This document shows positions 1 through 9,231 of a stretch of DNA of 64,000 nt, one piece after another (within the stretch, counting starts at the first letter, position 1; each line of letters begins with the position of its first letter). A model generated the notes under the pieces. That model worked only from the letters and a program-made list of their open reading frames with translations. It searched no databases and had not been told where the DNA came from. The stretch lies in contig CAZCNS010000001.1 of NCBI GenBank assembly GCA_964500205.1, positions 1 through 64,000 on the forward strand. Reading direction: 5' to 3'. The DNA comes from UBA10329 sp964500205 (GTDB taxonomy: Bacteria; Bacteroidota; Bacteroidia; UBA10329). Both the position numbers and the translations under genes were made by a program.

Positions 1-871
1 CTTTGGCTGCGGCCTCCTGCGCCTTCCTTTCCTCCTCTTGGCGCTTTGCTTCCTCGGCAGCGGCCTTCGCAGCAGCGGCTTCCTGTGCCTTCCGCTCCTC
101 CTCAGCGGCCTTGGCTGCGGCCTCCTGTGCCTTTCTCTCCTCTTCCTGACGCTTCGCCTCCTCAGCTGCGGCCTTCGCAGCAGCGGCTTCCTGTGCCTTC
201 CGCTCCTCCTCAGCGGCCTTGGCTGCGGCCTCCTGTGCCTTTCTCTCCTCTTCCTGACGCTTCGCCTCCTCAACTGCGGCCTTCGCAGCAGCAGCAGCCT
301 GCATTTCTGCATCCCTCCTCAACTTTTCCTCTTGAGCAAGCCGCTCACGCTCGGCCTGCGCAGCGGCCATTTCCTGCTCAGCCTTGTCTTTACTGATCTG
401 CTCAAGCTTTTTGAACACCTCCTCCTCAGCTTTCTGGAAGTCCATGGAGTAATCAAGATCGTAGTCGAACTCCTGATAACGCTCGCTGTATTGAATCTTC
501 GCGACAGGATTCACGAATATGGCCTTGTCTAATCCCTCTACATCAGGAAAAAGGTCCACGATGAAATCGAAACCCCATACCATGTCCTGGCTGTCCGGCA
601 CAGTCGTGTTGAAGGAGATCTTCTTGGTGACGTAACCCGCTTTGTAGAACTCAATGATGTAATCGGAGTTGACATCTATCGGAAAAGAGAACTTACCACT
701 GCCTGGTGTTGCGATTGACTTATCGGAGCGGCCGTTCTTGAAGACCGTGACCTTGACACCTTCCAGATTCTTGCGCCCCTCCTTCACGCCACCCGTGAGT
801 GCAACATGACGCTGCTGCGCAAGAAGTGGCAACGAGGCGAAGGCCAACATCAACAGCAGGGCCGATTTCAT
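1..871 (-). CDS. Secreted Lys/Glu/Ala-rich repeat protein, C-terminus cut by window edge
   Basis: The start ATG lies at 871 on the minus strand and the frame stays open for 290 codons to the window edge, so the end of the protein is missing. A signal peptide (MKSALLLMLAFASLPLLAQ) is followed by about 90 residues that look like a carboxypeptidase-regulatory or Ig-like fold (GGVKEGRKNLEGVKVTVFKN, later FSFPIDVNSDYIIEFYKAGY). From about residue 155 on the sequence is almost only Ala, Glu, Lys, Arg and Gln, with a 36-residue unit repeated twice and then partly, which should form a long charged helix or coiled coil. TolA-like and OmpA-associated envelope proteins have similar linkers, but the missing C-terminus would decide the role. 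The gene is divergent from the oxidoreductase at 983, with 111 bases between them. Confidence 0.85.
   Translation of the reverse strand, partial: MKSALLLMLAFASLPLLAQQRHVALTGGVKEGRKNLEGVKVTVFKNGRSDKSIATPGSGKFSFPIDVNSDYIIEFYKAGYVTKKISFNTTVPDSQDMVWGFDFIVDLFPDVEGLDKAIFVNPVAKIQYSERYQEFDYDLDYSMDFQKAEEEVFKKLEQISKDKAEQEMAAAQAERERLAQEEKLRRDAEMQAAAAAKAAVEEAKRQEEERKAQEAAAKAAEEERKAQEAAAAKAAAEEAKRQEEERKAQEAAAKAAEEERKAQEAAAAKAAAEEAKRQEEERKAQEAAAK
61..276. repeat. Two tandem 108-bp units coding for the charged helix
   Basis: The string beginning cggccttcgcagcagc occurs at 61 and 169, and its first bases again at 277, so the period is exactly 108 bp (36 codons). The two units are nearly identical. A diverged partial unit lies before 61. 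The repeat is inside the minus-strand gene 1..871 and keeps its reading frame. Confidence 0.9.
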
Positions 872-982
872 CAAAAAGCGCAGGGGAGCGTTCAAATCTC
901 GTTTGTGAAAAGTTTACCTATCAGCGGACATACCCTTGAGCGGCTTATTTTGTTTCACTTTGAAGCGTACAAAACTCCGCAA

Positions 983-2167
983 ATGGAACCATTATTCCCA
1001 ACACCGCAGCCACCTGTTTTCAGCTATTGGGAAATGGTCGAGCATCTGTCCGCAATAGACGTGCTCGTGGTGGGTGCGGGCATCGTGGGTTTGAGTACCG
1101 CCATTCACCTCAAAAAACAGGCTCCAAACCTGCGTGTGACGGTGATGGAGCGTGGCCCGCTGCCATCGGGAGCAAGCACCAAGAACGCAGGATTCGCTTG
1201 CTTCGGAAGTCTGAGCGAACTGCTGGAAGATCTCGATAAACAATCTCAAGACGCGGTCTTTGCAAGGGTGGGGAAGAGAATAGAGGGACTGAGATTGCTT
1301 CGGTCCATGCTTGGTGACGAGGCCATCGGCTATCGGTCGTGCGGTGGTTTTGAACTTTTCATGGAAAATGACAGCCTTTTGGGAGAAAGATGTCTTGACC
1401 TGATATCGGAGGCCAACCGTATGGTTCGACCATTCACAGGAAAGGAAGAGACCTACTCGTCACGCCAAGGAATGGCCCGAGAAATGGGCATGAATAGCGT
1501 GGGCCTGACCATCGGCAATGCAGCCGAGGGGTCTATTGAGACGGGCAGGATGATGAGGTCACTCACGGACATGGCACGGAATGCAGATGTCGAACTCATC
1601 ACTGGACTCGGTATCCGGTCTATCGCGGACACAGGAAACGGTGCAGAGGTACTGCTCGACAGCGACTTCACCGTGAAGGCCGGCCATGTGCATGTGGCCA
1701 CCAATGGATTTGCGAAACAACTGATTCCAGAGTTGGATGTGCTGCCGGCAAGGGCACAGGTTCTGATCACCTCACCCATCGAGGGACTGCGTGTAAGAGG
1801 AACGTTTCACATGGATGCCGGCTACTACTATTTCCGGGATCTCGGTGACCGCATATTGCTTGGTGGTGGACGAAACCTCGACATAGCCGGAGAGACCACC
1901 AGCGAGACCGGACTCACGGATGTCGTTCAACAGCGATTGGAGCAACTCTTGCGCGAGGTGATCCTTCCGGGAATCCCTCATCAGGTCGCTCATCGATGGT
2001 CGGGGGTAATGGGTGTGGGCGGCACGCGTGACACGCTGCTAAGACCAATCTCAGCCCACGTAAGCTGCGGAGTGCGATTGGGAGGCATGGGCGTGGCCCT
2101 TGGTAGTCTGGTCGGTCTGGAAAGCGCGGAGATGATACTCGGAAAACGCAGTGAGGCGAGGAATTGA
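983..2167 (+). CDS. FAD-dependent oxidoreductase, DAO family
   Basis: A 394-aa protein with the dinucleotide-binding motif GAGIVGLSTAIHL about 25 residues from the start and the further DAO-family features MERGPLPSGASTKNAGFACFG and, near the end, GVRLGGMGVALGS. The family oxidises amines or amino acids (D-amino acid dehydrogenase, glycine or sarcosine oxidase, L-2-hydroxyglutarate oxidase); the substrate cannot be read from the sequence. The frame is open upstream to 806, but that would overlap the start of the divergent secreted-protein gene and add 59 residues without homology to the family, so ATG 983 was chosen; ATG 1034 is a shorter alternative. A hairpin overlapping the stop codon ends the gene. 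Confidence 0.85.
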   Translation: MEPLFPTPQPPVFSYWEMVEHLSAIDVLVVGAGIVGLSTAIHLKKQAPNLRVTVMERGPLPSGASTKNAGFACFGSLSELLEDLDKQSQDAVFARVGKRIEGLRLLRSMLGDEAIGYRSCGGFELFMENDSLLGERCLDLISEANRMVRPFTGKEETYSSRQGMAREMGMNSVGLTIGNAAEGSIETGRMMRSLTDMARNADVELITGLGIRSIADTGNGAEVLLDSDFTVKAGHVHVATNGFAKQLIPELDVLPARAQVLITSPIEGLRVRGTFHMDAGYYYFRDLGDRILLGGGRNLDIAGETTSETGLTDVVQQRLEQLLREVILPGIPHQVAHRWSGVMGVGGTRDTLLRPISAHVSCGVRLGGMGVALGSLVGLESAEMILGKRSEARN

Positions 2168-2190
2168 CCCTCGCCTCACGCTCTCATCCT
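2151..2190. terminator. Hairpin terminator between convergent genes
   Basis: GTGAGGCGAGG (2151-2161) pairs perfectly with CCTCGCCTCAC (2169-2179), giving an 11-bp stem with a 7-nt loop that contains the stop codon of the oxidoreductase. A pyrimidine-rich stretch follows. It sits between the oxidoreductase and the convergent protease gene and may act for both. Confidence 0.65.
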
Positions 2191-2197
2191 TCCTTGC

Positions 2198-4318
2198 TTA
2201 CTTACTGAGCACCAGTCTGCGAGAACGAACCTCGCCACCATCATTGAAAATCAGCGTGTAAACACCAGCCGACATGCCATCCGTGGTTATTTCAACACGA
2301 CTCTGGCCCTGCGTAGACAACTGCCGTGACCAGACTTTGCGGCCCATGGCGTCCACCATTGACATCATCAGGTTGGGTGCTGCATTATCCAACAGTACCG
2401 TGAAATTGCCTTTGGACGGATTGGGGAAAACAAGAACATCCTTGCCTTCACTATCGGCCACACTGACCGGTGCCGCGTTGCAACCGTACATCATGATATC
2501 ATCAAGGAAAAGCACGTACATATCCAACGCATTGTGGTGGAAACCGATATATACCTGCTGGCCTGCATAGGTTGCACCAGGTAAGTTGACCGTCCGGATA
2601 CCCCAAGCCGTCTCCGCAGCCGTGGAGGCATCGTTGTCCGGAAGGTTGAACAGCACAGTTCCACCGTTGAAGTCCGCGACATCGGTGCCACTGGTATTGA
2701 GCATCACTCTATATCCATCCCGGAAATCCATATCCAAGAAAGCGTGTCGCCAAGAAAGGTCAGCACCATCGGACGGGATGGTGATGGGGCCGAAGGTGAT
2801 CCAGTTGTCGGCAGCAATAGTAGCGTTCGCATGCCAGGAGGTGGCGCCCCATATCCAATTGGTATCTCCTGGCGTCAATTCCTCGAAAAAGTTCATCCAC
2901 CCGGACGTATAACCCGCATTTGCCAGATTGGCGACTACCGCTGCCTGATCGTTATCAATAAGTGCGGCTTCAAAAGATGGCTCATCAATTGGGTTGATGA
3001 CGGCTATGAACTCACCGTCAAGGTATACAAGTGTGTCGCAGGTGGTGGTACCGCCATTTCCTCCTCCGTTTTGAGTGACCGTGATGTAATTCTGCTTGGT
3101 CTCAGTGTCGCTACCATTGGCGTTGGTGGCCGTGAGGGTAACGGTATACTGGCCCGGAGCCGCATAAGAGCGGGAGGGGTTCTGTTGCGTGGATGTGCCG
3201 CCATCACCGAAAGTCCAACTCCATTGCGTTGGGCTGTTGGTGCTCAGGTCAGTGAAATTGACGTTGGTGCCAACGGGAACGGTGGTTGGCACGCCTGTGA
3301 AATCTGCAATGGGCGCATCTCCGGTCTGTTGACCATCACAACCGCTTGAGCTGATAAGTCCGGCACGACCAGGTTGACCCCAGCTGTAGTTCGTACTCAG
3401 GATATTGTTCATAAATGCGGACTGCTGAGCACTGAAGAGCGTTGGACATGAGGCATAGTCCATGAAATTCTCCACCTGGTCAAGGCTGCCACAAGTGGAT
3501 TTAGTGAGTGGGCAGCCGTTGTTCTGCCAAGAACCGAAACTTGGTTCGCTACAGTTGGGCGTATCGGCAAAACCATCATCATTGGCGCAACTTTCGAGAT
3601 CGCCCCAAGTATGATTCAGTCCCAAATAGTGGCCCGACTCGTGCGTAAGCGTAGTCTCATTGGCTCCAATTACTTGATAAGCGACTACCGTTCCGTCCAC
3701 TGCCTCGAACTGGGAACCCCAAGCAGGCAAATAGGCGAATCCGGCCGTACCGCCCGTGGTGGTGCTGTATCCGATGTGGGCAATCCAGACATTATAGTAG
3801 GACTGATGGGGCCAAGGGTTACGCCCTCCTGTTGCATTGGACTTCATATTGTCACTGACCCCGAAGTTGGTGACATTGGTCTGTGTGCGGGTTATACCGT
3901 TGGTAGGATTGCCTTGAGGGTCGGTGCTGGCAAGGCAGAACTGAATCTGCGTGTTGACACCCGCATTTTGGAATGCCGAAGCCTGGGTATTCAGGTAGGA
4001 CGAGCTGAAATCGGCATTGAGCCGGTCAAGCTGTGCAAGAATGGTCGCATCACTGATGTTCTGTGCGGAAGTGTTCCAGACCACATGAAAAACAATGGGG
4101 ATGTAACGAACCCCACCACGGTACTCACCGAACGATGGGTCATCTGCCATCTTGCGAAGCATCTCTTCACGTGCAGCTTCCGCCTGAAGGGTGTAGCCTG
4201 GAAACTGCGAATCAAGATGGTCGCGGTACTCATCGTAACCGCACCAATGGTCATGCTGAGCAAAAACGCTCAGCGCGCCAGTGAGGGCAATGAGCAGCAA
4301 GGAGGAGAACTTTTTCAT
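2198..4318 (-). CDS. Secreted M43 (pappalysin-type) zinc metalloprotease, PKD domain, T9SS type A signal
   Basis: A 706-aa exported protease. Start MKKFSSLLLIALTGALSVFA is a clear signal peptide; the frame is open 27 codons further but without exported character. The zinc motif HESGHYLGLNH (HExxHxxGxxH, near residues 226-236) and the downstream Met-turn sequence FMDYASC are the hallmarks of the M43 metzincins. One PKD domain follows (QWSWTFGDGG), then a jelly-roll-like region, then a T9SS type A sorting domain starting at VFPNPSKGNF and ending in a basic RRLVLSK. It is therefore expected at the cell surface or outside, cleaving proteins. It is convergent with the oxidoreductase, and its promoter region is shared with the Crp/Fnr gene at 4541. 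Confidence 0.92.
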   Translation of the reverse strand: MKKFSSLLLIALTGALSVFAQHDHWCGYDEYRDHLDSQFPGYTLQAEAAREEMLRKMADDPSFGEYRGGVRYIPIVFHVVWNTSAQNISDATILAQLDRLNADFSSSYLNTQASAFQNAGVNTQIQFCLASTDPQGNPTNGITRTQTNVTNFGVSDNMKSNATGGRNPWPHQSYYNVWIAHIGYSTTTGGTAGFAYLPAWGSQFEAVDGTVVAYQVIGANETTLTHESGHYLGLNHTWGDLESCANDDGFADTPNCSEPSFGSWQNNGCPLTKSTCGSLDQVENFMDYASCPTLFSAQQSAFMNNILSTNYSWGQPGRAGLISSSGCDGQQTGDAPIADFTGVPTTVPVGTNVNFTDLSTNSPTQWSWTFGDGGTSTQQNPSRSYAAPGQYTVTLTATNANGSDTETKQNYITVTQNGGGNGGTTTCDTLVYLDGEFIAVINPIDEPSFEAALIDNDQAAVVANLANAGYTSGWMNFFEELTPGDTNWIWGATSWHANATIAADNWITFGPITIPSDGADLSWRHAFLDMDFRDGYRVMLNTSGTDVADFNGGTVLFNLPDNDASTAAETAWGIRTVNLPGATYAGQQVYIGFHHNALDMYVLFLDDIMMYGCNAAPVSVADSEGKDVLVFPNPSKGNFTVLLDNAAPNLMMSMVDAMGRKVWSRQLSTQGQSRVEITTDGMSAGVYTLIFNDGGEVRSRRLVLSK

Positions 4319-4540
4319 GTTGTGTGGACAGGTAGTTTGGTTGGGATGGCAAATATATCGGCTTCGCTCATCACCAAGCGATAGCAAGAGACCAATCATC
4401 GCATTTCAAAGTATTTACACCCTACAAACACAGGGATTTGTTGCAACTGTGAAGACGAAATTCATAGTCTGTGCAACGATTTTATACGTGATTCTCGTAG
4501 CTGACTGCGGAGATTTGCAGCGAACTAAAAACAAAATGTC

Positions 4541-5215
4541 ATGCTGATAGAAACAGATCTCTTTGCCCACATCGAGGTGCTCCGTGGCCTGCCCATCGAG
4601 CAGCAGGATTTCCTCGGACGCTACTCTCAGAGTAAGTCTTACGGAAAGAACGCCTTCATTTACCAACCCGGGGAGCCATCTGATTGGATATACTTCGTGG
4701 TGGATGGTGTGGTGAAAAACGGTACTGTGAACAAAGAAGGCCGTGAGGTCATCAAAAACCTGTTCTACCCTGGAGAAATGTTCGGTGAACTGGGTATCTC
4801 TGGCATTGCAGAGCGCCCGGACTTCGCTGGGACGTTCAAAGCTGGGGCGGATGTACTACGTGTTCCGCTGGAGGCGATCAAAGAACTCATCAAGCGTAAT
4901 CCTGAGGTTGGACAGCGAATGATTGAGAAGCTTGGTGAGCGTCTAACCCGCTCTGAGAAGCGCTTGGAAGAGCTGGTTTTCAACGATGCACGCACCCGCA
5001 TCATCGACTTCATCAAGGAGCAGAAAGACCGTTGTGGATCGGCTTATGGCGATGAGATCATGGTGAACCATGGTTTCACCCATCAGGACATGGCCAACAT
5101 CACCGGCACATCACGTCAGTTGGTAACGATTGTTCTTAACGAGCTTCGCAGAAAGAAGGTGATCAACTTCGACCGCACCAGCATCCTTATCAAGGATCTG
5201 AAGGATCTGGCATAA
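4541..5215 (+). CDS. Crp/Fnr-family transcriptional regulator
   Basis: A 224-aa protein of the usual family length: an N-terminal cyclic-nucleotide-binding-like beta-roll (about residues 15-125, with PGEMFGELGISG), a dimerisation helix, and a winged helix-turn-helix near residues 165-205 (FTHQDMANITGTSRQLVTIV). It lacks the N-terminal cysteine cluster of oxygen-sensing FNR, so an iron-sulphur sensor is unlikely; the ligand is unknown. A paralogue with the same HTH core lies at 22335. It stands alone between two T9SS protease genes, divergent from the M43 gene, and ends in a strong terminator. A link to protease expression would be only inference from position. Confidence 0.92.
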   Translation: MLIETDLFAHIEVLRGLPIEQQDFLGRYSQSKSYGKNAFIYQPGEPSDWIYFVVDGVVKNGTVNKEGREVIKNLFYPGEMFGELGISGIAERPDFAGTFKAGADVLRVPLEAIKELIKRNPEVGQRMIEKLGERLTRSEKRLEELVFNDARTRIIDFIKEQKDRCGSAYGDEIMVNHGFTHQDMANITGTSRQLVTIVLNELRRKKVINFDRTSILIKDLKDLA

Positions 5216-5237
5216 AAATCATCGTCAGACACTTCAT

Positions 5238-5279
5238 AAGGCCCCGTCTCTGAATCAAGATGACGGGGCCTTCTTTCAT
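5238..5279 (+). terminator. Rho-independent terminator of the Crp/Fnr gene
   Basis: AAGGCCCCGTC (5238-5248) pairs perfectly with GACGGGGCCTT (5262-5272), an 11-bp GC-rich stem followed by TTCTTTCAT. It starts 22 bases after the stop codon. Confidence 0.85.
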
Positions 5280-5403
5280 ATACCTGCGCCCACCACCGCG
5301 GAGTTCTTTTTGGGATGACAGAACCTAAGACGTACGCGGGGCGACAACCAAGCATTTACCAAACGTTTCTAATACAACCATAAGGGCGTAATACCGTTTT
5401 TTG

Positions 5404-8400
5404 ATGCATCAAATGAACTTTTCATCCATGAAGAATCTCGCTACCTCAATTGTAATCGCCCTGATTTGCCTCTTCGCCTTCACAGCCATCGGGCAGAATC
5501 TCAGTTACGACTACTATGACGGTGAGCTGTGGGTGCAAATAGACCCGACCCGGACGAAAGGCATTGTGAACACGGATGACCGTCTGGAACTTGCTCCTTT
5601 CAAAGCACTCCTGGGAGCTGAGATATGTGAGCGCTTCGGTCTGTACCGAGTGAGGAAGCCCTTCCACTTTGCCATCGATCCGGCCATCAGTGAGGTGTAT
5701 CAGCTTTTCTTCGATGCCGAGGGCCATGAGGATGCCTTTGCTGCGGAGCTGGAAAAACTGGAGGTGGTGCGCTATGCTGAGCGTGTACCCGTGATGCGCC
5801 CCACACTTACACCCAACGATCTGCGGCCTGCGACAGGAAACCCCAACCAATGGGGGCTTCATCGCATTCAGGCTCCGCAGGCATGGGACATATCCACCGG
5901 TAACATTAATATAAAAGTGGCTGTGGTGGACGATGCGGTGCTGACCACCCACCCCGACCTGATTCCTAATCTGCTGCCAGGGCGTGACGTTTCAAGCAAT
6001 ACCAACAATGCGATGCCGAATGAGACCGGTATGACCCATGGAACCCATGTGGCCGGAATTGTAGCAGCGGCCACCAACAATAATGTGGGTATTGCAAGCA
6101 TCGGTTTCAATGTGAAGATCATTCCGGTGAAAAGCTCCAATTCGAGCCAGTTCATCAGTGATGCCTATGCAGGGGTGGTATGGTCTTATCAGAACGATGC
6201 GGATGTGATCAACATGTCGTGGGGTGGCTCAGGATACAGCCAGACCGGGCAGAACATCATCAACAACGCGTATGCCGCAGGCTGCGTAAATGTGGCTGCC
6301 GCGGGGAATGACAACGTCACCACCATCTTCTACCCTGCCGGGTACAACAATGTGATAAGCGTTGCCAGTACCACTACCAACGATGCCAAGAGCAACTTCT
6401 CCAACTATGGGAACTGGATAGACATATCTGCTCCCGGCAGCGCGATATACAGCACCTACTTCACGGGCAACTACAATCCAGGTTACGCCAACCTTCAAGG
6501 CACCTCGATGGCATCTCCCATGGTGGCAGGACTCTGCGCCCTCGTGAAATCCGTGAATCCGCAGATGACACAAACACAGATAACCAACTGTGTGCTCTCC
6601 ACTGCTGACAACATCAACGGGGTGAACGGCAACTTTATCGGACAGCTCGGAGCCGGCCGCATCAACGCCTATCAGGCCGTGCTTTGTGCTCAAACGACCA
6701 TCAACACGCCTCCCGTGCCTGTGATTCAGGCTGATAACACGGTGCGGTGTCCGGGTGCAAGCGTTCAATTCTTCGGAAGCTCAATAGCCGGTCTTCCGAA
6801 CTCCTACTTATGGAGCTTCCCCGGTGGTAATCCTTCCACTTCCACACTCCAAAACCCCGTGGTAACTTACACGTCTATAGGAAACTACAACGTGTCTCTT
6901 ACGCTGACCAACGCATTCGGGAGCAACACCCAGACTGAGAACAACTTCGTGGAAATCTCGCCAAGTGGCACAGACGTCTTCTTTGCAGAGACATTTGAGA
7001 ACGGCACTTTTGCAGACAACGGATGGACGGTACAGAATCCGGACAACGGCATCACATGGGCCATTAGCACCGTGGCGGGCGCGACCAACGGAACGCGGGC
7101 CGCAGGAGTAAATCACTTCAACTACGATCAGCAGGGCCAGCGCGATGGCCTTATCAGTCCCCCGCTCGATTTTTCGGGCCATGCCAACATACAACTCGAC
7201 CTTCAGCACGCTCACCGCAGATTTTCGCAGGACTATCGTGACTCTCTCATCATCTATGTGAGCACGAACGGAGGGGTATCATTTCCTCACCGTGTGCTCG
7301 CAGTAGCAGAGGATGGCACTGGGACCTTCGCCACCAACGGCATTCTCAACCAGAATTTCATCCCCACCAACGGCATCGACTGGTGCTTCGGGGGCGACCT
7401 GGGTTCAGGATGTTTCACGGTTGACCTGAGCCAGTTTGACGGCCAGCCCAACGTGCGGCTCCGCTTTGAGACATACAACGATTACGGCAATAATATATAC
7501 GTGGACAACGTCCAGCTCTCAGGTAACTGTGTGCTGGCACCGGAACCTCCGGGCGCAGGCTTCAGCATGTCACAAACGGCATTGTGTGCCGGGAACACTG
7601 TGCAGTTCACCGACCAGAGCACCAACCTGCCTACCTCCTACACGTGGACATTTCCAGGTGGCACCCCATCCATTTCCAGTGACCCGTCACCTTCCGTCAC
7701 CTACAACACTCCGGGCACTTACAATGTGACGCTTGCAGTTTCCAATGCCTACGGTCAGGATCAGCTGGTCATGAACAACGCCATAACTGTGAATGCAAGT
7801 CCGGTAATCGTGTTGAACTCCGCGACAGTTCAGCTTTGCGAGGGAAGCGCAGCCACGCTTTCAGCATCTGGTGCCAGTAGCTACTCTTGGAGCCCTGCAA
7901 TTGGTCTGAGCAGCACCACAGGGGCATCTGTGTCCGCATCACCAACTGCAAGCACCACCTATACTGTGACCGGAACATCCAACGGTTGTACTGCAACGGC
8001 CATCAGCACTGTCACGGTAAGTCCTGTGCCACCAGTTCCTCAGCTCATTTCGGGTGATGACGTTGGTTTCGTAATGCTGAACACGCCCGCTGTGCAAGGA
8101 AGTTACCCGTACGCGCTGCCCGGAGCAGGATGGGGCAGCCCGGCACTGACCAGCGTCAGTGTGGAAGCCGAAATGGTGATTGCGCGCTCCAACTCCAACG
8201 ATAGTCTGCTCTGCTCTGCCGCGTTCAATGCGAATCAGGTAGCCGGTCGGATTGCAGTGGTCTACCGGGGCGACTGCGAGTTCGGCAACAAAGCACTCAA
8301 TGCGCAGAACGCAGGTGCTGTGGGGGTGATTGTGGTAAATAATGTAGCCGACCCTGTGACCATAGAAATGGGTTCGGGCGTTGGCGGAGCATCGGTCACC

Positions 8401-9156
8401 GTGCCTGTGGTAATGGTTTCACAACAAGTGGGGGCCACCATCCATGCGGCAGTGAGAAGTGGGAACGCCAAGGCGGTTCTGGGCCGATTCCATGGCGGAG
8501 ACCTGATCATTTGCCCGCTACAGAGCCTTAGACTGGCCACGCAAGCAGGTCAATATGCCTATCAGTGGAGCAATGGGGACAATTCGGCCGTGAGCGTCAT
8601 ATCCACTGGAGGTGAGCATTCGGTGACAGTGTTCAATGAAGGTGGATGCAGCTCAACTTCCGATGTGGTCAACGTGACTGTCTTCGATGTCACCCAGCCC
8701 ATTATCACGGATAATGGCAGCTCTCTGAATGCCAACGCACCGGGCAGTTTCTATCAATGGTACATAGATGGTGCCCCCGTAGAGAATTTCCATGGCCCTG
8801 AACTTCCACACCAAGGCCCGGGCAACTACACTGTGGAAGTGACCGATGCCAACGGCTGCATCACCCAATCAGAGCCGTATACCATGATCGCGGTGGGCAT
8901 GGCAGATATAGAGAACGCAGGAATATGGGTATGGCCCATTCCCACCACAGACATACTGAACATCAATCTGCCTGCGGCCTCATCTGCTGGGGTCATTGAT
9001 GTGATGGCAGCGGATGGTCGCAAGGTGATGACCATATCCGTAAAGGCCAACGAGACAACCGTGAGAATAGATGTCTCCAGTCTGGCAGCCGGAACTTATA
9101 TCGCGAGGTTCACTGGCCTGACCTCCAATGCGATGAGTCGTTTCGTCAAAATGTGA
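5404..9156 (+). CDS. Secreted S8 subtilisin-like protease with PKD, PA and T9SS type A domains
   Basis: A protease of about 1250 aa. The catalytic triad is visible: Asp in VAVVDDAV (residue 176 from this start), His in HGTHVAGIVAA (212) and Ser in GTSMASPMVAGL (368). Two PKD domains follow (SYLWSFPGGNPS and SYTWTFPGGTPS) with a carbohydrate-binding-like jelly-roll between them, then a protease-associated (PA) insert (RIAVVYRGDCEFGNKALNAQ) and a C-terminal sorting domain (VWPIPTTDIL to the end). Residues 20-150 look like a propeptide. In-frame ATGs lie at 5404, 5413 and 5428; 5428 gives the neatest signal peptide (MKNLATSIVIALICLFAF), so the start is uncertain by 8 codons. The Asp motif reads DDA rather than the usual DTG or DSG. 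Confidence 0.92.
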   Translation: MHQMNFSSMKNLATSIVIALICLFAFTAIGQNLSYDYYDGELWVQIDPTRTKGIVNTDDRLELAPFKALLGAEICERFGLYRVRKPFHFAIDPAISEVYQLFFDAEGHEDAFAAELEKLEVVRYAERVPVMRPTLTPNDLRPATGNPNQWGLHRIQAPQAWDISTGNINIKVAVVDDAVLTTHPDLIPNLLPGRDVSSNTNNAMPNETGMTHGTHVAGIVAAATNNNVGIASIGFNVKIIPVKSSNSSQFISDAYAGVVWSYQNDADVINMSWGGSGYSQTGQNIINNAYAAGCVNVAAAGNDNVTTIFYPAGYNNVISVASTTTNDAKSNFSNYGNWIDISAPGSAIYSTYFTGNYNPGYANLQGTSMASPMVAGLCALVKSVNPQMTQTQITNCVLSTADNINGVNGNFIGQLGAGRINAYQAVLCAQTTINTPPVPVIQADNTVRCPGASVQFFGSSIAGLPNSYLWSFPGGNPSTSTLQNPVVTYTSIGNYNVSLTLTNAFGSNTQTENNFVEISPSGTDVFFAETFENGTFADNGWTVQNPDNGITWAISTVAGATNGTRAAGVNHFNYDQQGQRDGLISPPLDFSGHANIQLDLQHAHRRFSQDYRDSLIIYVSTNGGVSFPHRVLAVAEDGTGTFATNGILNQNFIPTNGIDWCFGGDLGSGCFTVDLSQFDGQPNVRLRFETYNDYGNNIYVDNVQLSGNCVLAPEPPGAGFSMSQTALCAGNTVQFTDQSTNLPTSYTWTFPGGTPSISSDPSPSVTYNTPGTYNVTLAVSNAYGQDQLVMNNAITVNASPVIVLNSATVQLCEGSAATLSASGASSYSWSPAIGLSSTTGASVSASPTASTTYTVTGTSNGCTATAISTVTVSPVPPVPQLISGDDVGFVMLNTPAVQGSYPYALPGAGWGSPALTSVSVEAEMVIARSNSNDSLLCSAAFNANQVAGRIAVVYRGDCEFGNKALNAQNAGAVGVIVVNNVADPVTIEMGSGVGGASVTVPVVMVSQQVGATIHAAVRSGNAKAVLGRFHGGDLIICPLQSLRLATQAGQYAYQWSNGDNSAVSVISTGGEHSVTVFNEGGCSSTSDVVNVTVFDVTQPIITDNGSSLNANAPGSFYQWYIDGAPVENFHGPELPHQGPGNYTVEVTDANGCITQSEPYTMIAVGMADIENAGIWVWPIPTTDILNINLPAASSAGVIDVMAADGRKVMTISVKANETTVRIDVSSLAAGTYIARFTGLTSNAMSRFVKM

Positions 9157-9175
9157 TAGTGAAATCTCCCAACAG

Positions 9176-9212
9176 AAAAAGGTCGGATGCCCATGCGGTA
9201 TCCGACCTTTTT
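9176..9212. terminator. Bidirectional terminator
   Basis: AAAAAGGTCGGAT (9176-9188) and ATCCGACCTTTTT (9200-9212) form a perfect 13-bp inverted repeat with T-runs on both strands, placed between the stop codons of two convergent genes (9156 and 9232). Confidence 0.88.
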
Positions 9213-9231
9213 CTTGGGGATAAATGAAAGC

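Noticed and set aside
38..532. Leu/Cys-rich open frame on the plus strand over the repeat gene
   Set aside because: It is the complement of the Lys/Glu/Ala repeat protein, which has a signal peptide and a plausible start.
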